From: Taibaiella sp.
GTDB lineage: Bacteria > Bacteroidota > Bacteroidia > Chitinophagales > Chitinophagaceae
Reading direction: 5' to 3'
Assembly (NCBI GenBank): GCA_019454705.1
Contig: JACFNS010000226.1
Location: 1-5,024, forward strand
DNA length: 5,024 nt
Shown: positions 1-5,024 of the stretch, piece after piece
Position numbering within the stretch: position 1 is the first letter of the stretch
Layout of the letters: every line of letters starts with the position of its first letter
Notes under the pieces: model-generated
Seen by the model: only the letters and a program-made list of their open reading frames with translations
Told to the model about the DNA's origin: nothing
Database searches by the model: none
Program-made: the position numbers and the translations under genes

Positions 1-1155
1 TTGACAGTGAGGGAGAAGATAATGCCGCCCTGGCCTGCCGACCCTCATTATACTGAGTTTGTTGGACAAAAGGTATTAACAGAAAGAGAAATAAGAATAC
101 TGGAAAAATGGGTAGAGGATGGGTTGGAGCTGGGTCCGCCCGATAAAATGCCGCCGCTTCCATCATTCCCTGCAGGTTCATTAGTTGGTGTGCCCGATGT
201 GCGTATTCCTGTTCAGCCTGTTTACCTGGAGGCTAATAGCGCAGATAGGTTTCTGATAGTAAAGGTCCCTTTTGAATTGCCTGTTGATACTCATGCTGCG
301 TTAGTGGAGTTTGTGCCCGGTAAACACAATGTCGTACACCATGTCAACGGCGATATGGTGAAGTATGACTATAATAAGAAACAGAATGTATTTGAGGGCG
401 AACGTGTGGCGGATATGGTGCTGGACAGTACCATTAAATTGGCATTTGAGAAACTCGGCCTGCCCAACGATGACGGTACATATCCCGTATTGCAAAAGTC
501 TGTCGTTAATTATCTGCCAGGTACATACGGGCAAATGTATCCGGCCGGTATAGGTGGCTACACAATACCTCGCAAAGGTGCTTTCCTGCTCAACGACCTG
601 CACTACGGCTTTACTGCCGATGAAGCGGTATGGGACAGTTCTTACATCAATATCTTCTACGCTAAAACTAAGCCCGAACGCCCGGTGCAGGAATTTCAGA
701 TGGGCACATTGGGTGTTTCGCCTGTTATTCCCGACCTTATTATTCAGCCCAACACAGTTAAAAAGGTCCATACCAAGCTCACAATACCCGAAGATATTTC
801 AATCCTCACCGTTAACCCGCACATGCACCTGTTAGGTAAGAGTTTTAAAGCTTATGCTGTGAAGCCCGGTGGAGATACTATCCGCCTTATATCTATTCCC
901 AAGTGGGATTTTCACTGGCAGTATTTCTATACCTTCAGGAAGATGGTGAAAGTTCCCGCAGGAAGCACCATCATTGCCGAGGGGGTGTATGACAATACCC
1001 GAAAAAATCTAAACAATCCATACAGCCCTCCACGCCTGGTGCGCGACAATGACGGCAGCATGCGGGCTACTGACGAAATGTTCCAGTTTATCATTACCTA
1101 CTTAATGTATAAGGAGGGCGATGAAAACATCAGCCTTGATAAGGGTATTGAATAA
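1..1155 (+). CDS. Cytochrome c / copper type II monooxygenase-like protein, 5'-truncated
   Basis: This is the 3' part of a gene that enters from the left; 384 codons are visible, ending in TAA at 1153-1155. The TTG at position 1 is not a credible start, because the reading frame opens inside a conserved domain. Residues 1-45 ('MPPWPADP', then 'LTEREIRILEKWVEDG') look like the end of a c-type cytochrome domain, whose CxxCH haem site would lie upstream. Residues ~65-384 match the two-domain fold of peptidylglycine hydroxylating and dopamine beta-monooxygenases. By motif comparison the CuH ligands are H113, H114 ('VVHHVN') and H201 ('LHYG'), and the CuM ligands are H274, H276 ('PHMHLLGK') and M360 ('TDEM'). 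The family hydroxylates C-H bonds using O2, two coppers and a reductant; the bacterial substrate is unknown. The visible part contains no cysteine, unlike the disulfide-rich animal enzymes. It is probably periplasmic or surface-exposed. An N-terminal redoxin domain upstream is possible. Confidence 0.87.
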   Translation: MTVREKIMPPWPADPHYTEFVGQKVLTEREIRILEKWVEDGLELGPPDKMPPLPSFPAGSLVGVPDVRIPVQPVYLEANSADRFLIVKVPFELPVDTHAALVEFVPGKHNVVHHVNGDMVKYDYNKKQNVFEGERVADMVLDSTIKLAFEKLGLPNDDGTYPVLQKSVVNYLPGTYGQMYPAGIGGYTIPRKGAFLLNDLHYGFTADEAVWDSSYINIFYAKTKPERPVQEFQMGTLGVSPVIPDLIIQPNTVKKVHTKLTIPEDISILTVNPHMHLLGKSFKAYAVKPGGDTIRLISIPKWDFHWQYFYTFRKMVKVPAGSTIIAEGVYDNTRKNLNNPYSPPRLVRDNDGSMRATDEMFQFIITYLMYKEGDENISLDKGIE

Positions 1156-1211
1156 AAAAATTGGCTGTTTACCCCGCTTTCCTGAAATTTATACATTATA
1201 AAACATTTATC

Positions 1212-1820
1212 ATGAAGAAGTTTGTAACAACGATGGCAATGTTTGCCTTATGCGGAAATCTCCTTGCCCAGAATAACATCACCAGTATAGAAATAGGCTC
1301 TGAAATACCTATGGCTGATTTGAAGATGAGATCAGTTGAGAAAAATGATGTGTCGCTGGCTGATCTGAAAACCAATAACGGCCTTTTGGTAATATTTTCC
1401 TGCAATACTTGCCCTTATGTTATTAAAGCCCAGGAACGAACTAAAGAAGTATTAGCTTATGCCGCAGAGAAAGGCATAGGTGCAATAGTGGTTAACTCCA
1501 ACGAGGCGCAGCGTGACGATGAGGACTCATATAAGGCTATGGTAAAATACGCCAAAAATCAGGGCTATAAAGTGCCTTATGCAGTGGACGAAGCGTCTAA
1601 ACTTGCCGATGCTTTTGGGGCTACACGTACCCCGGAGGTGTTTCTGTTTGATGGCAACGGTATGTTGATGTATAAGGGCGCGATGGAGGACAATCCCGGC
1701 AATCCGTCTGAATCCAAGCAATTCTACTTGAAAAACGCGATAGACCGGGTGTTAATCGGTATGACGCCTGATCCTGCCAGTACTAAATCTATTGGTTGTG
1801 GAATAAAACGAATTTTATAA
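1212..1820 (+). CDS. Exported thioredoxin-fold redoxin (PRX_like1 / AhpC-TSA type)
   Basis: A 202-residue protein. The ATG at 1212 is chosen because it gives a normal signal peptide: 'MKK', a hydrophobic stretch to about residue 19, and a likely cleavage after 'LLAQ'. An in-frame TTG at 1161 would add 17 residues and spoil that. The mature part is a thioredoxin/peroxiredoxin-like domain: 'FSCNTCPYV' places the redox cysteines at C64 and C67, 'VNSNEAQRDDEDS' follows, and the cis-proline is P141 in 'TRTPEVFLFDGNG'. The C-terminal 'SIGCGIKR' carries a third cysteine, C196; a 'GC-IK' ending is typical of this peroxiredoxin-like family as I remember it. The usual family motif is CNHC, here CNTC. 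The likely role is thiol-disulfide exchange or peroxide reduction in the periplasm; the substrate cannot be told. It lies 56 nt after the copper monooxygenase with no terminator or clear promoter between, so co-transcription is likely. No Shine-Dalgarno is visible. Confidence 0.9.
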   Translation: MKKFVTTMAMFALCGNLLAQNNITSIEIGSEIPMADLKMRSVEKNDVSLADLKTNNGLLVIFSCNTCPYVIKAQERTKEVLAYAAEKGIGAIVVNSNEAQRDDEDSYKAMVKYAKNQGYKVPYAVDEASKLADAFGATRTPEVFLFDGNGMLMYKGAMEDNPGNPSESKQFYLKNAIDRVLIGMTPDPASTKSIGCGIKRIL

Positions 1821-1825
1821 CTTTG
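1796..1825 (+). promoter_or_regulatory. Bacteroidota-type promoter for the small lipoprotein gene
   Basis: TTG at 1796-1798, a 19-nt spacer, then TAACTTTG at 1818-1825. This fits the TTG-N(about 19)-TAnnTTTG consensus of the primary sigma factor in Bacteroidota. The -7 element begins on the TAA stop codon of the redoxin gene. A start site around 1830 would leave a leader of about 40 nt before the ATG at 1870. The match is by eye; no start site has been mapped. Confidence 0.65.
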
Positions 1826-1869
1826 TCATATATAAGGGCGATCAACCTAAAGACAAAAAATAGAAAGAG

Positions 1870-2070
1870 ATGAGATACCTGTTGTTATGCACACTTGCAT
1901 TAATAAGTTTCAGTTCCTGCAAAAAGGACTGGGCTTGCGAGTGTACCAATACAGAAACTAAAGAGAAATCTGTAGCTAAATACTTCGCACAAACTACGAA
2001 GGGTGAAGCTCGTTCGCTTTGTAATTTGTACAATGATGAAAATACCCGTTGCGAAGTGGAACGTAACTAA
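1870..2070 (+). CDS. Small cysteine-rich lipoprotein, function unknown
   Basis: A 66-residue product. Residues 1-17 form a lipoprotein signal peptide: a hydrophobic core (LLLCTLALISF) ending in 'SSC', with C17 as the predicted lipidated cysteine, followed by 'KKD' as in many Bacteroidota lipoproteins. The mature chain is only 50 residues and has four further cysteines, C23, C25, C51 and C61 (pattern C-x-C-x25-C-x9-C), enough for two disulfides in the envelope. The 'WACECT' start followed by two later cysteines resembles, from memory, small hypothetical proteins common in Bacteroidota; no function is known to me. An A/G-rich stretch ('AGAAAGAG') directly abuts the ATG but is too close for a standard ribosome binding site. 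The gene has its own promoter at 1796-1825 and lies 49 nt after the redoxin, so it could also receive read-through. It is followed by the hairpin terminator at 2099-2131. Confidence 0.82.
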   Translation: MRYLLLCTLALISFSSCKKDWACECTNTETKEKSVAKYFAQTTKGEARSLCNLYNDENTRCEVERN

Positions 2071-2098
2071 ACTATATTTTTTTCATCTTCACAATAAT

Positions 2099-2131
2099 AA
2101 AAAGGGCTGCTCTTGCGAGACAGCCCTTTTT
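2099..2131. terminator. Bidirectional intrinsic terminator between convergent genes
   Basis: A perfect 11-bp inverted repeat: AAAAAGGGCTG at 2099-2109 pairs with CAGCCCTTTTT at 2121-2131 across an 11-nt loop that can itself pair three bases (TCT 2111-2113 with AGA 2118-2120). The run of five T on the right serves rightward transcription from the lipoprotein gene (stop at 2070). The run of five A on the left reads as U on the other strand and serves leftward transcription from fusA (stop at 2151). Confidence 0.92.
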
Positions 2132-2150
2132 CGTATGTTTTGAAGCACCT

Positions 2151-4295
2151 TTACTCAGCGCTCACTTTACCTTTTGATTTTGCTACCACTTCTTCTTCTA
2201 TGTTCCTGGGGGCAGGAGCGTAGTGGCTGAACTCCATCACTGATGTAGCACGGCCTGAAGACAGTGAACGCAGTTGTGTTACGTAACCGAACATTTCGCT
2301 CAGTGGCACTTTAGCTTTGATAACCTGCAGGTTGTTACGGCTGTCCATACCTTCCAGCATTGCGCGGCGGCGGTTAAGGTCGCCTGTTACATCACCCATA
2401 TATTGGTCAGGAGTTACCACTTCTACTTTCATGATAGGCTCCAGAATGATGGGCTTCGCCTTGCGGCCTGCCTCACGGAAACCGGACTTAGCACACAATT
2501 CAAATGACATAGAGTCAGAGTCCACCTGGTGGAATGAACCATCGAATATACGTACGCGCAGGTTGTCAACAGGGAATCCAGCCAGCACACCTGTAGTCAT
2601 AGAGGTCTCAAAACCTTTCTGTATCGCAGGTATGAATTCGCGTGGGATAGAACCACCGAAGATATCGTTAACGAACTGGTAGTTGCCTTTACCTTCTTTC
2701 AGGAATTCCTCATCAGCAGGGCCGATTTCGAATTGGATATCAGCGAATTTACCACGGCCACCTGTTTGTTTCTTATATGTTTCGCGGTGCGATATAGTCA
2801 TCGTAAACGCCTCTTTGTAAGCAACCTGTGGTGCACCCTGGTTGATCTCAACCTTGAACTCGCGACGCATACGGTCAACGATGATTTCCAGGTGCAATTC
2901 ACCCATACCGCTCAGGATAGTCTGTCCGGTATCTTCGTCAGTTTTTACGCGCAGTGTAGGATCTTCCTCTACCAGCTTGGCAATTGCCATACCCATTTTA
3001 TCAACGTCAGCCTGTGTTTTTGGCTCAACAGCGATAGATATTACAGGCTCAGGGATAAACATGTTCTCCAGTACTATCGGGTGTTTCTCATCGCACAGGG
3101 TATCACCTGTTTTGATGTCTTTGAAACCTACCGCTGCACCGATATCACCTGCTTCGATGAAGTCAATGGGGTTCTGCTTGTTAGCGTGCATCTGCATGAT
3201 ACGGCTGATACGCTCGTTCTTACCGGAACGCACGTTCAGTACATAGCTACCAGCATCCAGGTGGCCTGAATAAGCACGGAAGAACGCCAGGCGGCCTACG
3301 AATGGGTCAGTCATGATTTTGAATGCCAGTGCAGCAAATGGTTCTTTTGCATCAGGCTTACGTATCAGTTCTTCGCCAGAATCAGGGTGAGTACCTTTGA
3401 TAGCCTCAATGTCCACAGGACTGGGCAGGTAGCGAATTACCGCATCCAGCGCAGTTTGTACACCTTTGTTTTTGTAAGCGCTACCGCACAGCATAGGTAT
3501 AATGCTCAGGTCGATAGTTGCTTTACGTATAGCTTCGTGGATTTCTTCTTCAGTGATGCTATTAGGATCTTCAAAGAATTTCTCCATCAGTTGGTCATCA
3601 TATTCAGCTACCGCTTCTACCAGTTGTGCACGCCAGTGGTTAGCTTCGTCCACCATATCAGCAGGTATTTCACCCTCAGTATAGGTCATACCTTGTGTGG
3701 CATCGTCCCATATTACCGATTTCATGGTAATCAGGTTCACCACGCCTTTGAAGCTGTCTTCAGCACCTATGGGCAACTGCAGGGGAACAGATTTTGCACC
3801 CAGCATATCGCGCACCTGCTGCACCACCATCAGGAAGTCAGCACCGATACGGTCCATTTTGTTTACGAAACCGATACGTGGTACTTTATAACGGTTAGCC
3901 TGGCGCCATACTGTTTCAGACTGTGGCTCAACGCCATCCACTGCTGAAAACAGGGCAACAAGGCCGTCCAGTACACGCATAGAACGCTCTACCTCTACGG
4001 TAAAGTCCACGTGGCCCGGAGTATCAATGATGTTGAATTTATATTTTTTAGAATCGGCTGTTGGCTTACCCTGTACGGTAGGGAAGTTCCAGAAGCAGGT
4101 AGTAGCGGCAGAGGTAATAGTGATACCACGCTCTTGCTCCTGTGCCATCCAGTCCATAGTAGCTGCACCTTCGTGTACCTCACCTATTTTGTGGTTCACG
4201 CCTGTGTAATAAAGAATACGTTCTGTTGTGGTCGTTTTACCGGCGTCAATATGCGCGGCGATACCAAAATTCCGCTGATAGCGTAAGTCTGCCAT
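2151..4295 (-). CDS. fusA: Translation elongation factor G (EF-G)
   Basis: A complete 714-residue cytoplasmic GTPase that drives translocation of tRNA and mRNA on the ribosome and, with ribosome recycling factor, helps split the ribosome after termination. All GTPase motifs are intact: P-loop 'AHIDAGKTT' (residues 14-22), switch I 'RGITIT' (56-61), 'DTPGH' (91-95), 'NKMD' (145-148) and 'GSA' (271-273). Approximate domains are G with G' insert 1-310, II 311-405, III 415-490, IV 491-613 and V 614-690, with a short charged tail. The domain IV tip keeps H589 in '[10 protein letters not shown]', the position that contacts the decoding centre. Length is slightly above the E. coli protein (704), partly from an insert near 72-84 also found in other Bacteroidota EF-Gs. 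It resembles the main housekeeping form, not a divergent EF-G2 or a tetracycline-protection protein. The ATG at 4293-4295 has an A/T-rich leader without Shine-Dalgarno. The neighbouring genes are not str-operon members, so it appears monocistronic. Confidence 0.99.
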   Translation of the reverse strand: MADLRYQRNFGIAAHIDAGKTTTTERILYYTGVNHKIGEVHEGAATMDWMAQEQERGITITSAATTCFWNFPTVQGKPTADSKKYKFNIIDTPGHVDFTVEVERSMRVLDGLVALFSAVDGVEPQSETVWRQANRYKVPRIGFVNKMDRIGADFLMVVQQVRDMLGAKSVPLQLPIGAEDSFKGVVNLITMKSVIWDDATQGMTYTEGEIPADMVDEANHWRAQLVEAVAEYDDQLMEKFFEDPNSITEEEIHEAIRKATIDLSIIPMLCGSAYKNKGVQTALDAVIRYLPSPVDIEAIKGTHPDSGEELIRKPDAKEPFAALAFKIMTDPFVGRLAFFRAYSGHLDAGSYVLNVRSGKNERISRIMQMHANKQNPIDFIEAGDIGAAVGFKDIKTGDTLCDEKHPIVLENMFIPEPVISIAVEPKTQADVDKMGMAIAKLVEEDPTLRVKTDEDTGQTILSGMGELHLEIIVDRMRREFKVEINQGAPQVAYKEAFTMTISHRETYKKQTGGRGKFADIQFEIGPADEEFLKEGKGNYQFVNDIFGGSIPREFIPAIQKGFETSMTTGVLAGFPVDNLRVRIFDGSFHQVDSDSMSFELCAKSGFREAGRKAKPIILEPIMKVEVVTPDQYMGDVTGDLNRRRAMLEGMDSRNNLQVIKAKVPLSEMFGYVTQLRSLSSGRATSVMEFSHYAPAPRNIEEEVVAKSKGKVSAE

Positions 4296-4341
4296 TGTTA
4301 AAAATTATGAATTTGTATAATTATTTTCTTAAAATGAGGTG

Positions 4342-4371
4342 CAAAGGTAATGCTTTTTTAATTGAAAAAAT
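4342..4371 (-). promoter_or_regulatory. Bacteroidota-type promoter for fusA
   Basis: Read on the minus strand, TACCTTTG at 4349-4342 is an exact TAnnTTTG -7 element and is followed by CACC, a context often seen in this phylum. About 18-19 nt further upstream (4368-4371) there is a T-rich stretch but no true TTG, so the -33 element is weak. A start site near 4336 would give a leader of about 40 nt before the fusA ATG. Confidence 0.6.
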
Positions 4372-4373
4372 TC

Positions 4374-4513
4374 ATATCAGTTACTTTAACTCATAAGTTT
4401 TTCAGGGATTAGTAAGAGGCTATCCCGGCTCATTAAACCTGGTCAAATTGCTATATAGAATATTTATCGCTCCATTGGCTTATTTTATTGGTACTGATAT
4501 AGTTACTTTTAAC
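4374..4513. repeat. Two copies of a short dyad between the fusA and htrA promoters
   Basis: Copy 1 (ATATCAGTTACTTTAAC, 4374-4390) and copy 2 (ATATAGTTACTTTTAAC, 4497-4513) differ by one inserted and one deleted base. Each contains the dyad GTTA-CTT(T)-TAAC. In copy 1 the symmetry extends to 9-base arms with one mismatch (4375-4383 and 4387-4395, spacer CTT). Copy 1 lies just upstream of the fusA -33 region and copy 2 just upstream of the htrA -33 element. They could be binding sites for one regulator, but the region is A/T-rich and chance similarity is possible. Confidence 0.35.
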
Positions 4514-4516
4514 AGT

Positions 4517-4544
4517 TTTGTAATAAGTATTGGTTTTAAATTTG
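4517..4544 (+). promoter_or_regulatory. Bacteroidota-type promoter for the HtrA-type protease gene
   Basis: TTTG at 4517-4520 and TAAATTTG at 4537-4544 (exact TAnnTTTG), 16 nt apart, a little shorter than the usual 17-23. The start site would fall near 4550, leaving a leader of about 30 nt that includes the ribosome binding site at 4567-4574. Confidence 0.55.
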
Positions 4545-4566
4545 TCTGGTAAGGGTATAACATTCT

Positions 4567-4574
4567 AAAAGGAG
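4567..4574 (+). promoter_or_regulatory. Strong Shine-Dalgarno sequence of the HtrA-type gene
   Basis: AAAAGGAG ends 7 nt before the ATG at 4582 and fixes that start. No other complete gene in the window has a comparable site; Bacteroidota genes generally make little use of Shine-Dalgarno pairing. Confidence 0.75.
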
Positions 4575-4581
4575 ACTAATT

Positions 4582-5024
4582 ATGAAAAATAGGCTGATAC
4601 CTGTAATTGTGACTGCCGCCCTCACTTCTGTCATTACATTCTTAGTGGCGGCTAAGTTTGTTGGTAATACCAATTTTGTAGGTATTGAAAGCAATACAAA
4701 AAAATCATTGCCGGTCAATTATGTCAATTATTCGGGCAATGTGGTTGCGAGCACACCTCCTGCCGATTTCCAGCCTGCTGCTGAATCATCGGTTCAAGCT
4801 GTTGTACACATCAAGACCAAAACCAATGGCAAGCAAATTGTAGTGCGCAGGCCAACTATCTTCGGCGATATCTACCAGGATATGTTTCAGCCGCCTCAGA
4901 TGGGTGCCGGTTCAGGTGTAGTTATTTCCCCCGATGGTTATATTGTTACCAATAACCACGTTGTGGCAGGGGCTGACGTTGTGACAGTGACATTCAATGA
5001 CAGATATACTACCGATGCCAAATT
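4582..5024 (+). CDS. HtrA/Do-family (DegP/DegQ-like) serine protease, 3'-truncated
   Basis: The frame is open from ATG 4582 to the window edge, giving 147 complete codons. Residues 5-24 are hydrophobic after 'MKNR' and form a signal peptide (possible cleavage after 'VAA') or a membrane anchor; 25-65 is a low-complexity linker. The trypsin-like domain begins about residue 67 ('AAESSVQAVVHIKT'). It contains a loop at about 83-107 rich in aromatic residues, proline and glutamine ('FGDIYQDMFQPPQ'), then 'GAGSGVVISPDGYIVTNNHVV' (residues 108-128), which carries the catalytic His at H126. The Asp and Ser of the triad and any PDZ domains lie beyond the window. HtrA proteins degrade or refold misfolded envelope proteins, usually as trimers or larger cages. 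The gene is transcribed divergently from fusA and has its own promoter and a strong ribosome binding site. DegP, DegQ and DegS types cannot be told apart from this part, so no symbol is given. Confidence 0.95.
   Translation, partial: MKNRLIPVIVTAALTSVITFLVAAKFVGNTNFVGIESNTKKSLPVNYVNYSGNVVASTPPADFQPAAESSVQAVVHIKTKTNGKQIVVRRPTIFGDIYQDMFQPPQMGAGSGVVISPDGYIVTNNHVVAGADVVTVTFNDRYTTDAK

Noticed and set aside
1..3. TTG at position 1 as a real start codon of the copper monooxygenase gene
   Set aside because: The frame opens inside a conserved cytochrome-c-like segment, with no signal peptide or leader; the gene clearly continues upstream of the window.
301..771. A 156-codon minus-strand open frame within the copper monooxygenase gene
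   Set aside because: It is antisense to a well-supported domain, and its translation shows no recognisable family, domain or promoter.
1161..1211. TTG at 1161 as start of the redoxin
   Set aside because: It would put 17 residues with no leader character in front of a normal signal peptide; the ATG at 1212 is far better.
1156..1211. A promoter for the redoxin in the 56-nt gap
   Set aside because: The stretch is A/T-rich but has no TAnnTTTG element; read-through from the upstream gene is more likely.
1671..1840. The 10-mer TATAAGGGCG at 1671-1680 and again at 1831-1840
   Set aside because: One copy is in coding sequence (YKG) and the other in the leader of the next gene, in a different frame, with no further similarity; most likely chance.
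2274..3947. Several open frames of 60-186 codons on the plus strand opposite fusA
   Set aside because: They lie fully antisense to a highly conserved gene, show no recognisable domains, and are expected from the codon bias of fusA.
4405..4426. Hairpin GGGAT(T)AG...CTATCCC in the fusA/htrA intergenic region
   Set aside because: A 7-bp stem with a bulge, no T-tract and no gene ending nearby; too weak to call a terminator or RNA element.
4536..4718. A 60-codon minus-strand open frame over the start of the protease gene
   Set aside because: It overlaps the htrA promoter, ribosome binding site and signal peptide region and has no support of its own.
1..5024. tRNA or rRNA genes, CRISPR arrays, insertion sequences, phage or attachment sites
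   Set aside because: None seen on either strand; no repeat array, transposase or terminal inverted repeats.

Overview
The window looks like an ordinary chromosomal stretch from a member of the Bacteroidota, probably of the Chitinophagales/Sphingobacteriales type. The grounds are an elongation factor G close to the main Bacteroidota form, -7 promoter elements of the TAnnTTTG type, A/T-rich leaders mostly without Shine-Dalgarno sequences, and a small lipoprotein with an 'SSCKKD' lipobox. The placement is by inspection only; no database search was possible.

Layout. (1) Positions 1-1155 (+) hold the 3' part of a large secreted protein: the tail of a cytochrome-c-like domain followed by a complete copper type II monooxygenase module (PHM/DBM fold) in which all six expected copper ligands can be found. 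(2) Positions 1212-1820 (+) encode an exported thioredoxin-fold redoxin of the peroxiredoxin-like (PRX_like1) type, 56 nt downstream and with no clear promoter of its own. (3) Positions 1870-2070 (+) encode a 66-residue cysteine-rich lipoprotein preceded by a near-consensus Bacteroidota promoter that overlaps the redoxin stop codon. (4) A bidirectional hairpin terminator at 2099-2131 separates this rightward group from (5) fusA (EF-G), complete on the minus strand at 2151-4295. (6) A 286-nt divergent intergenic region carries the fusA promoter on one side and the promoter of (7) an HtrA/Do-type serine protease on the other. The protease starts at 4582 and runs off the window at 5024.

How the genes may work together. 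The copper monooxygenase, redoxin and lipoprotein are all predicted to act outside the cytoplasm and lie in the same orientation, so a shared redox or copper-linked envelope role is possible but unproven. fusA is a translation gene standing alone here, without rpsL, rpsG, tuf or rpsJ beside it. The HtrA-type protease is an envelope quality-control enzyme. fusA and the protease gene share an upstream region in which two similar short dyads each sit next to the -33 region of one promoter.

Nothing here demands a wholly new system. The points most worth a second look are the complete copper site in the monooxygenase next to a redoxin, and the paired dyads in the fusA/htrA intergenic region.
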